Shown piece by piece: positions 1-9,130 of a stretch of DNA of 64,000 bases. Source of the DNA: Chitinophaga horti (lineage in GTDB: Bacteria > Bacteroidota > Bacteroidia > Chitinophagales > Chitinophagaceae); the NCBI RefSeq assembly GCF_022867795.2, contig NZ_CP107006.1:1116001-1180000 (forward strand), written 5' to 3'. The position numbers and the translations under genes were made by a program. A model generated the notes under the pieces. That model searched no databases. It saw only the letters and a program-made list of their open reading frames with translations, and was not told where the DNA came from. Position 1 is the stretch's first letter. Each line of letters begins with the position of its first letter.

Positions 1-167
1 TGTGGCAGGGCATCAATAATAATATCGCGCGGGTGCTGGAGTTAATTCCGGACGAGCCGCTGGCGCATGTAGTAAGTGTGGGCAGTTACGCCCCGGTAAC
101 GTTACAGTTCCTGGCCGAGGATTACCTCGCGCACCTGCAACATCACCTGGAACAGATAACAGTTTAA
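1..167 (+). CDS. DinB-like protein, C-terminal fragment
   Basis: The window opens inside a gene. The frame starting at base 3 reads through to TAA at 165-167 and gives about 54 residues ending LAEDYLAHLQHHLEQITV. The closing helix, with HLQHH spaced like the last metal-binding helix of DinB/YfiT four-helix bundles, suggests a DinB-superfamily protein. These are usually metal-dependent thiol transferases or stress proteins. Only the tail is visible, so the assignment is tentative. A hairpin terminator follows 20 bases later. Confidence 0.5.
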   Translation, partial: WQGINNNIARVLELIPDEPLAHVVSVGSYAPVTLQFLAEDYLAHLQHHLEQITV

Positions 168-186
168 CCAATATAGATTTTGGATG

Positions 187-229
187 CAAAAAAGAAAGGG
201 CGCTTATTCAGGCGCCTTCCTTTTTTCTT
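187..229 (+). terminator. Rho-independent terminator after the DinB-like gene
   Basis: An A-rich 5' arm ending in GGGCGC, a loop around TTATTCA, and a 3' arm GGCGCCTTCC followed by TTTTTTCTT form a classic hairpin with a U-run. It separates the DinB-like gene from the Nudix gene. Confidence 0.8.
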
Positions 230-259
230 ATTTTCGCCGTTCAAACAGTTGATAAGCTA

Positions 260-817
260 ATGGAACCGACGCAAAACCCATGGACCATCCTCTCGCAGGA
301 GTTGAAGTACGACAATAAATGGATCAGTGTAACAGAACACCAGGTGCTGAATCCAGCCGGCGGTCCGGGTATTTACGGGGTAGTGAGCTTTAAGAACCTC
401 GCCATTGGCGTTATTGCCCTCGATGATGACATGAACACCTACCTGGTAGGACAATATCGTTTTCCCCTGGAAGCCTATAGCTGGGAAATTCCCGAAGGCG
501 GCGGGCCCTACGAAGAAGATCCCCTCATCTCCGCCAAACGCGAACTGCTGGAAGAAACCGGCCTCGTCGCCCACAGCTGGAAGCCTATCATCCAAATGCA
601 CCTCTCCAATTCCGTAAGTGATGAAGTGGCGCTGGTATTTCTCGCCCGTAACCTGGAGCAGCACAAGGCCACACCAGAAGACACAGAGGACATTACTGTG
701 CGTAAGCTGCCTTTCGAAGAAGCTTACCAGATGGTAAAGGAATACAAAATCACCGACAGCATTTCTGTAGCGGCCATCCAGAAGATACGGCTGATGATGC
801 TGGAAGGGGAGTTGTAG
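260..817 (+). CDS. Nudix hydrolase, ADP-ribose pyrophosphatase-like
   Basis: The 185-residue protein has a full Nudix box (G-x5-E-x7-REUxEExGU) at residues 80-102, with G80, E86 and RELLEETGL at 94-102. Nudix enzymes use the glutamates to bind Mg2+ and split nucleoside-diphosphate-X substrates. The EIPEGG stretch just before the box and the overall length resemble ADP-ribose pyrophosphatases of the NudF/YffH type. The substrate is inferred, not shown. The ATG at 260 follows the terminator directly and has no strong Shine-Dalgarno sequence, which is normal for Bacteroidota. The rlmB-like gene begins 35 bases downstream. Confidence 0.85.
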   Translation: MEPTQNPWTILSQELKYDNKWISVTEHQVLNPAGGPGIYGVVSFKNLAIGVIALDDDMNTYLVGQYRFPLEAYSWEIPEGGGPYEEDPLISAKRELLEETGLVAHSWKPIIQMHLSNSVSDEVALVFLARNLEQHKATPEDTEDITVRKLPFEEAYQMVKEYKITDSISVAAIQKIRLMMLEGEL

Positions 818-852
818 TCCCCATTCCCGCCCGTTTCCCTATCTTTGCGGCA

Positions 853-1680
853 ATGAACCAACGAAATTTTAAGCCTTTTAAGGGCGGAAAGAGGGAAGGT
901 GGCGGATTTGCGCGTAAGCCGCATGCGCCCAAGCCAAAACAGTCATCGCTGATTATCGGCCGCCAGCCCGTAATTGAGGCACTTAATGCCGGTACGGCCA
1001 TCGAACGCATCTTTATGCTGCGCAACGCCGGCGGCGAAATCATGCTCCAGATCCGCAACGAGGCTATGGCAAAGCAGGTGCCTATCAACATGGTGCCCGC
1101 CGAAAAGCTGGACAGCCTCACCCAGGCTACCCACCAGGGCGTAATTGCCATTACTGCCAAAGTAAGTTATCTCGATTTACAGGATGTGATCTCTCACGTG
1201 ATGGAAAGTGGTGAAACGCCCCTGTTCCTCATTTTAGATGGGATTACCGACGTACGTAATATTGGTGCCATCGCCCGCAGCGCAGTGTGTTGCGGTGCCC
1301 AGGCCATCATCATTCCCGATAAAGGCATTGCCGCGCTGAACGAAGAAGCGGTAAAATCATCCGCCGGTGCGCTGGAACGTATATCGGTGTGCCGGGTAAA
1401 CAGCCTGCTGAAGGCCGTTGACACCCTGCACCTGAACGGTATTAAAGTAGTAGCCAGCGAAATGACCGCCGAAACGAAGCTGTACGATATGGAATGGAAA
1501 GAGCCACTGGCCATCATCATGGGGTCGGAGGACAAAGGGGTGTATCCCGCGCTGTTGAAGGCGGCGGACGGCATCTTCAACATCCCGATGGCGGGCGGCT
1601 TCGAATCGTTTAACGTATCGGTAGCGGCCGGCATTATTATGTACGAGGCCATGAAGCAGCGGTTACTGGCTGCAGAGTAG
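853..1680 (+). CDS. rlmB: 23S rRNA (guanosine-2'-O-)-methyltransferase RlmB/TrmH family
   Basis: This is a 275-residue SPOUT-class RNA ribose methyltransferase. Residues 1-30 are a basic, glycine-rich tail. The segment around 33-105 matches the SpoU substrate-binding domain (IIGRQPVIEAL). The catalytic domain starts near 124 with LILDGITDVRNIGAIARSA, holding the motif-1 Asn136 and Arg142. IMGSEDKGV and the knot-forming IPMAGGFESFNVSVAAGI follow. The family methylates a ribose 2'-OH using S-adenosylmethionine. RlmB, acting on 23S G2251, is the closest-looking member, but related TrmH-type targets cannot be excluded. A TATCTTTG -7-like element lies at 840-847, almost at the start codon. Confidence 0.88.
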   Translation: MNQRNFKPFKGGKREGGGFARKPHAPKPKQSSLIIGRQPVIEALNAGTAIERIFMLRNAGGEIMLQIRNEAMAKQVPINMVPAEKLDSLTQATHQGVIAITAKVSYLDLQDVISHVMESGETPLFLILDGITDVRNIGAIARSAVCCGAQAIIIPDKGIAALNEEAVKSSAGALERISVCRVNSLLKAVDTLHLNGIKVVASEMTAETKLYDMEWKEPLAIIMGSEDKGVYPALLKAADGIFNIPMAGGFESFNVSVAAGIIMYEAMKQRLLAAE

Positions 1681-1715
1681 ACAGGATTAGGTTCATCATC
1701 AAAAGGTTTTATATC

Positions 1716-2567
1716 ATGACGCAACAGGCTGTAAAACTAATTGAATGCCCCCGCGACGCGATGCAGGGCTGGCATCACCAGGTACCTACGGAACAAAAGA
1801 TCGCTTACATCAACGCACTGTTGAAGGTAGGCTTCGATACCATCGACTTCGGCAGCTTCGTGTCGCCAAAAGCCATTCCTCAAATGGCCGATACGCGTGA
1901 AGTGCTCGAAGGACTGGACCTTTCCTCTACCCAAAGCAACTTGCTGGCCATCGTAGCTAACTTGCGCGGGGCGGAAGATGCGGTGGCGGTGAGTAAGGAT
2001 CGCATCCGGTACCTGGGATTTCCTTTTTCTATCTCCGAAACGTTTCAACTCCGCAACACCAATAAAACCATCGCCGAGTCGCTGGACGAGGTGCAGGCCA
2101 TACAGGAATTGTGTATCAAAAATGATATGCAGCTGGTGGTCTATATTTCCATGGGCTTCGGCAATCCGTACGGCGATGCCTATAACCCCGAAGTCGCGCT
2201 GCGCTGGGTAGACGAGCTGGCAGGTATGGACATTCAAACGATTTCGCTGGCCGATACCGTAGGCGTGGCGGAGCCGGATACGATCAAATACCTCTTTTCT
2301 ACCCTGATACCAGCCTACCCTTCGGTCGACTTCGGCGCCCATTTTCATTCTGCTCCGCATAATTGGGAGGAGAAGATCAGTGCTGCCTTTAACCAGGGGT
2401 GCCGGCGGTTCGACAGTACCATAAAAGGCATCGGCGGTTGTCCCATGGCGAAAGATGAACTGGTGGGCAATATCGCGACCGAAAACCTGCTGCAATTTTT
2501 ATCTTTTAAGGTGGATACGGATGCCTTACGCGAGGCGCAACAGTTAGCCAACGCCGTATTCATCTAA
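1716..2567 (+). CDS. Hydroxymethylglutaryl-CoA lyase-like protein
   Basis: The 283-residue protein has the HMGL-like TIM-barrel pattern. It opens with LIECPRDAMQGW, matching the EVGPRDGLQ segment that carries the catalytic Arg and Asp. FDTIDFGSFVSPKAIPQMAD follows, and it closes with GIGGCPMAKDELVGNIATENLL, the HMG-CoA lyase active-site cysteine loop. HMG-CoA lyase splits HMG-CoA into acetoacetate and acetyl-CoA in leucine breakdown. The first motif is somewhat divergent, so a related acyl-CoA lyase is possible. The gene starts 35 bases after the methyltransferase and is followed after 10 bases by the GSCFA gene, so the three are probably co-transcribed. Confidence 0.8.
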   Translation: MTQQAVKLIECPRDAMQGWHHQVPTEQKIAYINALLKVGFDTIDFGSFVSPKAIPQMADTREVLEGLDLSSTQSNLLAIVANLRGAEDAVAVSKDRIRYLGFPFSISETFQLRNTNKTIAESLDEVQAIQELCIKNDMQLVVYISMGFGNPYGDAYNPEVALRWVDELAGMDIQTISLADTVGVAEPDTIKYLFSTLIPAYPSVDFGAHFHSAPHNWEEKISAAFNQGCRRFDSTIKGIGGCPMAKDELVGNIATENLLQFLSFKVDTDALREAQQLANAVFI

Positions 2568-2577
2568 AATATCCATT

Positions 2578-3555
2578 ATGGACTTTCACCTGCAATTCCC
2601 GGTAATGCCGTTGCCGCAGCCTATACAATACGACCAGAAAATACTCATGGCCGGTTCCTGCTTTGCAGAAGAAGTAGGGGCCATGTTGCAATCTGGCCGG
2701 TTCGATGTGATGCTCAATCCCAACGGCATCCTGTTTAACCCACTTAGTATAGTCAAGTCCGTTAACCAATACCTCGACCAGCGTACCTACACCGAAGCTG
2801 ATTTGTTCCAGCACAACGGTGCCTGGCATAGTTACGATCATCACAGCCGTTTTTCAGGAACAGATAAAGAGGCCGTACTTGCACAGATCAACGCCTCACA
2901 GGCCGCTGCAGCGAAACAGTTGAAAGAGGCCGACTGGCTCATCATCACGTTGGGAAGCGCATTTGGTTATACGTTAAAAGAAGGCGGCCAGCTGGTTGGG
3001 AATTGCCACAAAATGCCCCAGCAACAGTTTAATAAAAAGCTGCATTCTGCCGAAGAGATCATCACGGCGATCGATAATATGATGCACCGCTTGTTTTTCG
3101 CCAACCGCAAAGTGAAGATCATCTTTACCGTAAGCCCTGTGCGTTATGTACGCGATGGGGTAGTGGAGAATAACCTGAGTAAGGCCATCCTGCTACAGGC
3201 CGTGCATCACCTGGTGAATAAATTCGACCGGTTATATTATTTCCCCGCTTATGAACTGGTGATTGACGACTTACGCGATTACAGGTTTTATAAGGAAGAT
3301 ATGGTGCATCCTAACGCACAGGCCGTGCAGTATGTGTGGGAGAAGTTTGCCGGGGCGTGTCTGCACCAGCAGGCGCAAGCCACCTTAAAGCTGGTGGAGG
3401 ACGTGAGCCGGGCCCGCCGGCACCGCCCGATCATCGAAGATTCGGAGCAGCACCGGCAGTTCCTGGCCGGGTATGCACAAAAGGTGCGCACGTTAATGGA
3501 GCAGCATCCCTACCTCGATCTGAAGGAGGAGTTGCAATATTTTAGTCGTGGGTAA
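2578..3555 (+). CDS. GSCFA domain protein
   Basis: This 325-residue protein contains the family-naming motif as AGSCFAEEVG at residues 22-31. It is followed by NPNGILFNP, TLGSAFGY and a late YELVIDDLRDYRFYKEDMVHPN segment. The DMVHPN motif resembles the Asp-His part of SGNH/GDSL-type hydrolase sites, and GSCFA proteins are thought to be distant members of that fold. Biochemical function is not established for the family. No signal peptide is seen, so it should be cytoplasmic. The last 14 bases overlap the convergent MHS transporter gene. Confidence 0.85.
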   Translation: MDFHLQFPVMPLPQPIQYDQKILMAGSCFAEEVGAMLQSGRFDVMLNPNGILFNPLSIVKSVNQYLDQRTYTEADLFQHNGAWHSYDHHSRFSGTDKEAVLAQINASQAAAAKQLKEADWLIITLGSAFGYTLKEGGQLVGNCHKMPQQQFNKKLHSAEEIITAIDNMMHRLFFANRKVKIIFTVSPVRYVRDGVVENNLSKAILLQAVHHLVNKFDRLYYFPAYELVIDDLRDYRFYKEDMVHPNAQAVQYVWEKFAGACLHQQAQATLKLVEDVSRARRHRPIIEDSEQHRQFLAGYAQKVRTLMEQHPYLDLKEELQYFSRG

Positions 3556-5059
3556 GATCTTCTACCTTTCTCTCTTTCAAAAAGAACGTACCGACAATTA
3601 AACAGATCACAGCAATGGCGATCGGGTAAATCAATCCCGCAAAGTGATTGCCTGTTTGCGCCACCATGATGGCTGCGATCGTGGGCATTAGTCCGCCGAA
3701 TATACCGTTACCAATGTGGTAAGGCAGCGACATCGACGTGTAACGGATGCGTGTCGGGAACAGTTCTACCAGGAAGGCCGCGATAGGCGCATACGCCATG
3801 GTCACGAAAAATACCTGGATAAACACCATCAACACCAGCAGGAACACGTTAAACATACTCACCTTCACCTGTATGTCTTTTATCGGCTTGCCGCTTACGT
3901 CGGCCAGTACCACGCCGTCTTTAGCAGTAGTTGTTTCACGTACCTCTGTGCTGTCTGAATACAGGTGAATGCGGGTGGTTTTTTCCACCAGCTGACCTTT
4001 ATCGTTTTTACTGCTGTGGCTTTCGATATGGAACTTGTTCATCAGTTCCTCTTTTTGCGATACATCTACCGTATGGTCCATTACGCGGTAAATCGGGTAA
4101 TAGGCCAGCGCGGCCAGCAACATGCCCATCATCATGATCTTTTTACGCCCGATGCGATCGCTGAGTCGGCCGAAGTAAATGAAGAACGGGGTAGCAGCTA
4201 AAAGCGCCATGGCGATAATTACGTTCGATTGCACGAACTCCACGTGCATCGTGGTTTGAAGGAAAGAAAGCGCATAAAACTGCCCGGTGTACCATACTAC
4301 GCCTTGTCCCATCGTAGCGCCGAACAGTGCGAGCAGAACAATACGCAGGTTTTCTTTCTTACCGAAGCTTTCTTTCAGTGGATTCTTGGATGTTTTACCT
4401 TCCGCCTTCATCTGCGCGAACAGCGGCGATTCCTCCAGTTTCGTGCGGATATAGTAAGACATGATGACCAGCAATACCGATAACAGGAACGGGATACGCC
4501 AGCCCCAATCCTCGAACTGCTCTGCGTTCAGGAGGGTACGCGTGGTGAGGATCACGCCGAGTGAGAGGAATAAACCCAGTGTAGCCGTGGTTTGAATAAA
4601 GCTGGTAAAGTAACCGCGCTGGTCCGACGGGGAGTGTTCTGCCACATACGTAGCGGCGCCACCGTATTCGCCGCCGAGGGCCAGGCCCTGTACCAAACGA
4701 AGTATCAAGACCACGATCGGTGCAATCACGCCAATACTTTCATAAGAGGGCACCAGGCCGATGGCGAATGTAGAGCCGCCCATGAGCAGCAGGGTAAGGA
4801 GGAAAGTGTATTTACGCCCCACCACATCGCCCAGGCGGCCAAATACAATGGCACCAAAGGGCCTCACGATAAAACCTACTGCGAAAGTCGCGAGTGTAGC
4901 GATGTATGCGAGCGTTGGATTAGATGCGGGAAAGAATTTTTCGGAGATGATCAGGGAAAGGCTCCCGAAAATGTAAAAATCGTACCATTCTATAAGTGTA
5001 CCTGCCGATGATGCCAGGATTACCTGCCAGATGTTTTTCGTACCGTGGGTCTTTTGCAT
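3542..5059 (-). CDS. MFS transporter, metabolite:H+ symporter (MHS) type
   Basis: The 505-residue membrane protein has the MHS signature set: GTLIEWYDFYIFG in helix 1, RPFGAIVFGRLGDVVGRK in the 2-3 loop, and RLVQGLALGGEYGGAATYVAEHSP near 121-144. It also has DWGWRIPF, and GRLSDRIGRKK in the 8-9 loop. The MHS family co-transports organic acids, proline or betaine with protons, and the substrate here is unknown. The protein is about 70 residues longer than usual. The extra piece, roughly residues 328-402, is hydrophilic and lies between two membrane helices of the C-terminal half. The start at 5059 lies just before the signature helix. Confidence 0.88.
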   Translation of the reverse strand: MQKTHGTKNIWQVILASSAGTLIEWYDFYIFGSLSLIISEKFFPASNPTLAYIATLATFAVGFIVRPFGAIVFGRLGDVVGRKYTFLLTLLLMGGSTFAIGLVPSYESIGVIAPIVVLILRLVQGLALGGEYGGAATYVAEHSPSDQRGYFTSFIQTTATLGLFLSLGVILTTRTLLNAEQFEDWGWRIPFLLSVLLVIMSYYIRTKLEESPLFAQMKAEGKTSKNPLKESFGKKENLRIVLLALFGATMGQGVVWYTGQFYALSFLQTTMHVEFVQSNVIIAMALLAATPFFIYFGRLSDRIGRKKIMMMGMLLAALAYYPIYRVMDHTVDVSQKEELMNKFHIESHSSKNDKGQLVEKTTRIHLYSDSTEVRETTTAKDGVVLADVSGKPIKDIQVKVSMFNVFLLVLMVFIQVFFVTMAYAPIAAFLVELFPTRIRYTSMSLPYHIGNGIFGGLMPTIAAIMVAQTGNHFAGLIYPIAIAVICLIVGTFFLKERKVEDLTHD

Positions 5060-5173
5060 GTTGTTTTCTCAGTTATCTCGAAAAGATAGAAAATAACTTT
5101 AATAAATTTCATAGGGGAGAAGCAATTTGCGCCGCGTCTTATATTAAACCATTAACTTTATCGGGTAAGCAAT

Positions 5174-7449
5174 ATGCGACAGATTTGGCTGATATGGATT
5201 TATGTGATTGCGTTACTCCCTATGTCGGCTGATGCACAACAGGTTGTGCAGGAAAATAGTGGTGCAGGGATGAGCGGTACGGGCGCCAGGCGGCCCCGTA
5301 TAGGCCTCGCACTGAGTGGAGGCGGCGCTAAAGGCCTCGCACATATCGGCATCCTCGAAGCGATTGACAGCGCCGGCCTCAAAATAGATTACATCGCCGG
5401 TACCAGTATGGGCAGCATCGTAGGCTCTCTCTACGCGATCGGCTACCCGGCAGATTCCATCGAGGCCATGGCACGCCGTATCGACTGGACCGCCCTCTTC
5501 GCCAATCAACCCCCACTCACCGATATCAGTTTTGAGGAAAAAGACGAGTTTAACCGCTACCTGATAGAGGTGCCTTTCGAACATGGCAAGCCGAAACTTA
5601 CTTCGGGCATGATCACGGGCGAACAACTCTGGCTGGAACTCGCCAAGCTGTACTATCCCGTTAAAGACATCAAAGACTTTTCCTGCTTCAATATTCCTTT
5701 TAAATGTATTGCTACCGATGTGGCCACCGGGGAGATGGTGACACTCGACAGTGGCGAACTTGTATCTGCCGTTCGCGCCAGCATTGCCATTCCTTCTGTA
5801 TTTACAGCCGTGAAGATCGGCGACCGTAAACTGGTGGATGGGGGCGTGGTGCGCAATTTTCCTACGATTACCGCGCAGGATATGGGGGCGGAGTACATCA
5901 TTGGCTCCAACGTAAGTTCAGGCCTGCGCCCGGCGGAGGAACTCATAACGCCGTTGGATATACTCTATCAGCTGGGTTTTTACAAAGCGGCCGAGGACTT
6001 TGGCAAGGCACGTAAGATCACCGACCTGTACATCGATCACCCAGGCAAAAAATTTACGGCTGCCAGCTTCAACAATGCCGAAGCGATCATCGAAGAAGGG
6101 AAACGCCGTGGGCGTGAGTACTATCCCGTGTTTAAACGACTGGCAGATTCGCTTAACGCGATCCAGGAAGCGCCGCCCGTCACCGGTCCGCGTTTGCCAT
6201 ATGCGCACGACATAGAGCTCACCACCATCAGTGTAAAGGGTTTGAAGCACTCCGACGAAAACTTCTTCATGGGTCGCCTGGGCCTGGAGAGCGGGGGGTG
6301 TTACCGGTCCGAGGACTTGCGTGAAGCGGTGATGAACGTGTTTGGTACCCGCTTTTACAAACAAATTACGTACGACCTGGTACCCGAAGGCATGGGCCGT
6401 TACCGTATGCTGATGACGGTGGAGGAAACGCCACTCACTTACGTAAAGGGCTCGCTGCACTATAATACTTACAGCGATATCGCCGCCAATATCAACTTTA
6501 CCCGCCGCAACTTCCTCATTCCGAACTCAAGGTCGTTCCTCACGATAGGCATCAGTGAAAGTCCACGGTTTAAGGCGGAGTACTTCAAGTACCTGGGCAA
6601 CAAGCGAAACGTAGGTTTTGGGCTGAACATGCACTACGAAGATAACCCGCTCAACATCTACAGCAACTTCGACCGCGAACAGGTATATCGTAATAAATAC
6701 TTTGGTGCTGGCGCACTGATGCAGGTAATGCCTACACGAAATATGTCGCTGGGCGGCGGCGTACGCATCGAAAACCTGCGCCTGAAGCCCAAAATCGCGA
6801 ACTACATACAGATGCGGGGAGATGTGTGGCAGTATAACGCTCATTTTAATTTCGGCGTTAACACCCTCAATCGTAAGATGTACCCCACCAGCGGTATGGA
6901 CGTACAGCTCGAAACCGGTTATATCTTTGGGCACCGCCCCGACTTTGCCGCCTACGAAGACGGCCGCGAACTGCCGGTGGATACGTTGGAACTGAGCTTT
7001 TCGAACTACCAGCGGATAGTGGCGAAGATGAACTATTACATTCCCCTCGGCTACCGCGGCGCCTTGCAGCTCAGTGTAAACGGCGGCGTTAACTTCGATT
7101 ATAACCAGTCACTGGTGAACGCTTATCTTTTAGGAGGATTAAATCCCTTTACCCGCAACAACGTGCCGTTTGTGGGCATCTATGAAGGAGAGGTGATTTC
7201 ACCGAGTGTGGTAGCTACGCAGATGGGTGTTCAGTATGAAGTATATAAGAACCTTTTTTTAACCCCCGTGCGGCGGTGGCCTTGTACGACTTCACCTATG
7301 GTGCCGAAGCTACCCGTTATCATTATTTAAGTGGATACGGTATGTCTGTCGGTTATTCCTCCCGCTTGGGTCCACTCGACGCCTCCCTCATGTACAGCGA
7401 CCAATCACGGAAGTTACGCGTGTACGTGAACCTGGGTTTCAACTTCTGA
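5174..7449 (+). pseudogene. Patatin-like phospholipase with C-terminal outer-membrane barrel, frame broken near the 3' end
   Basis: A signal peptide (residues 1-21) precedes a patatin domain with the oxyanion loop SGGGAKG (48-54), the nucleophile elbow GTSMG (Ser78) and the DGG catalytic Asp near 222. A POTRA-like segment and a BamA-type surface-antigen barrel follow, as in PlpD-like type V secreted lipases. The first frame stops at 7330 with a non-barrel tail (PVIII). Shifting by -1 at the T7 run (7254-7260) restores AVALYDFTYG and then DQSRKLRVYVNLGFNF. That ends at TGA 7447-7449 with the terminal aromatic typical of outer-membrane barrels. The repaired protein would be 758 residues. The break could be a sequencing error, a true mutation or recoding. 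Confidence 0.82.
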
Positions 7450-7506
7450 TCGCCGCCCGTCCTTATTACACTTTCTGTAACGTAATCTTTGGTTATTTTA
7501 GCCACT

Positions 7507-8472
7507 ATGACTACTCTCAAGACTATTCTCCGGACTACTTTCGTAGCCGCGGGCCTGTTATGCAGTGCAACCACGTTTGCCCAGCAGCCCGCCATCTTCC
7601 TTGCTGATCCTACCATTTTTACGGACAAGGGCACCTATTACCTTTACGGCACCAGCAGTGAACGCGGCTTCCTGGTGTACACCTCTGCCGATCTTAAAAC
7701 CTGGAAACAACCGGCCGACAGCGCCCGCCGTTTCGCCTTGAAGCGCGGCGAATCGTTCGGGAAGGGCGGTTTCTGGGCGCCGCAGGTGTTTAAACACAAA
7801 GGTGCTTACTACATGGCTTACACGGCGGACGAGCAGCTGGCGATCGCCAAAAGCGCCAGTCCCGCGGGCCCTTTTAAGCAAGATAAACTGATCGCCCTGA
7901 GCGGCATTGGACGGCAAATAGATCCATTCGTGTTTTTCGATAATGGCAAAGCGTACCTGTACCATGTTAAGTTGCAAAAAGGCAACCGCATCTTTGTAAC
8001 AGAAATGAAACCCGATTTATCGGACATCATACCGGGCACGGAGAAAGAGTGCATATCCGCCTCCGAACCCTGGGAGGATACAGAGAAAGTCGAGTGGACG
8101 GTGACTGAAGGCCCGACCGTGTTAAAACGTAAAGGCATATACTATCTCGTTTACTCTGCCAACGACTTCCGTAATAAAGATTACGCCGTAGGTTACGCTA
8201 CTTCCACCTCGCCGGCCGGGCCGTGGAAGAAGTATGCAGGCAACCCGATTATCAGCCGGCACAATGTGCAGCAGAACGGTTCGGGCCATGGGGATGTGTT
8301 TACCGATAAGAAAGGTGACATGTTTTATGTGCTGCATACCCACCGTACAGATAGTAGAGTATCGCCGAGAGCGACGGCGGTAGTGGGTTTGCAGTTTAAA
8401 CAGGAGAAGGGTGGGGAAGAAGTGCTGGAGATGAAACCGGCGACGTTTAAATGGCTGCAATTGGGGAAGTAG
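7507..8472 (+). CDS. Glycoside hydrolase family 43 protein
   Basis: A signal peptide ending near TTFAQQ is followed by a five-bladed propeller of the GH43 type. LADPTIFTDKGTYYLYGTS carries the likely catalytic base Asp. GFWAPQVF, QIDPFVFFDNGKAYLY (the pKa-modulating Asp) and VTEGPTVLKRKGIYYLVYSAND (the probable acid Glu) follow. GH43 enzymes usually remove arabinose or xylose from plant polysaccharides, and the exact substrate cannot be read here. ATG 7507 is chosen because it directly precedes a good signal peptide. An upstream in-frame TTG at 7489 falls in a TAATCTTTG promoter-like element. At 321 residues it is a single-domain member. It ends 2 bases from the convergent miaE. Confidence 0.85.
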   Translation: MTTLKTILRTTFVAAGLLCSATTFAQQPAIFLADPTIFTDKGTYYLYGTSSERGFLVYTSADLKTWKQPADSARRFALKRGESFGKGGFWAPQVFKHKGAYYMAYTADEQLAIAKSASPAGPFKQDKLIALSGIGRQIDPFVFFDNGKAYLYHVKLQKGNRIFVTEMKPDLSDIIPGTEKECISASEPWEDTEKVEWTVTEGPTVLKRKGIYYLVYSANDFRNKDYAVGYATSTSPAGPWKKYAGNPIISRHNVQQNGSGHGDVFTDKKGDMFYVLHTHRTDSRVSPRATAVVGLQFKQEKGGEEVLEMKPATFKWLQLGK

Positions 8473-8474
8473 GA

Positions 8475-9077
8475 TCAATGCATCCTGTCCCCACGCACGG
8501 CCAGATTTTCTATAATATCCGCTTCGATCTTTAGCCACTCCTGCCAGCGGGTGCGTACCACTTCTTCGTCCATATACTCGTTGGCGAGGTCGATGAACAG
8601 GCGGTAGTGGCCAGCTTCGGATACCATGAACTTGTAATAAAAATCACGTAAATACGCATCGTCGAGGCCCTCGCTGAGCAGGCGGAAACGCTCGCAGCTG
8701 CGGGCTTCGATGAGGGCGAAAATGAGCAGGCGATCGAGGAACTGGAGGTCGGCGTGGCCTCCTTTACGTTCGTGTTTACGCAGTTCGTTCACGTACTCGT
8801 CTTTCCGCTGGCGGCCCAGTTTAAAACCCCTCTTCTTCATTTCAGCCAGCACCTGGCGGAAGTGTCCCCATTCTTCCGTAACGATCGGAGCCAGTTCAAA
8901 TACCAGCTTTTCCCGCTCGGGATAACGCTGGATGAGCGATATGCAGGAAGTAGCCGCCTTTTGCTCGCAGAATGCGTGGTCGGTAAGCACGTCCTCGAGG
9001 GAGATAGCCGCGAGGTTCACCCAACGGGGATCGGTGGGCAATTTGAGACCGAGAATGGATACTTTGCTGCTGCTCAT
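8475..9077 (-). CDS. miaE: tRNA-(ms2io6A)-hydroxylase
   Basis: This 200-residue ferritin-like di-iron protein resembles MiaE, which hydroxylates the isopentenyl group of ms2i6A37 in tRNA. The iron-ligand pattern is visible as LTDHAFCEQKAA, VTEEWGHFRQVL (ExxH), LIFALIEARSCERF and VSEAGHYRLF (ExxH). A longer reading to 9161 adds 28 residues unlike the family. ATG 9077 is preferred because it begins MSSSKVSILGLKLPTDPRWV and sits 20 bases downstream of a TAACTTTG -7-like element. bioF is transcribed divergently from the same short intergenic region. Confidence 0.88.
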   Translation of the reverse strand: MSSSKVSILGLKLPTDPRWVNLAAISLEDVLTDHAFCEQKAATSCISLIQRYPEREKLVFELAPIVTEEWGHFRQVLAEMKKRGFKLGRQRKDEYVNELRKHERKGGHADLQFLDRLLIFALIEARSCERFRLLSEGLDDAYLRDFYYKFMVSEAGHYRLFIDLANEYMDEEVVRTRWQEWLKIEADIIENLAVRGDRMH

Positions 9078-9097
9078 GGATATTTGTTTAGAGGGCA

Positions 9098-9105
9098 CAA
9101 AGTTA
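9098..9105 (-). promoter_or_regulatory. -7 promoter element for miaE
   Basis: On the minus strand the bases read TAACTTTG, a perfect TAnnTTTG match to the Bacteroidota housekeeping -7 box, 20 bases before the chosen ATG. No clear TTTG -33 box was found at the usual spacing. Confidence 0.5.
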
Positions 9106-9118
9106 CATAGAAGATGGT

Positions 9119-9126
9119 TAGATTTG
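9119..9126 (+). promoter_or_regulatory. -7-like element immediately upstream of bioF
   Basis: TAGATTTG matches TAnnTTTG and ends four bases before the bioF ATG at 9131. If used, the transcript would be leaderless or nearly so. No convincing -33 box was seen, so the match could be chance. Confidence 0.35.
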
Positions 9127-9130
9127 ATAC

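Noticed and set aside
1737-2495. 252-codon antisense frame over the HMG-CoA-lyase-like gene
   Set aside because: It is the mirror of a well-recognised gene and has no family features of its own.
3336-3545. 69-codon plus-strand frame at the end of the GSCFA gene
   Set aside because: It is an alternative frame inside a confident gene.
5918-6460. 180-codon antisense frame over the patatin-barrel gene
   Set aside because: Histidine- and threonine-rich noise opposite a real coding frame.
7255-7261. Firm claim of programmed -1 frameshifting
   Set aside because: A homopolymer deficit automatically tends to create a slippery-looking site, and no stimulatory structure was confirmed. It is kept only as a possibility.
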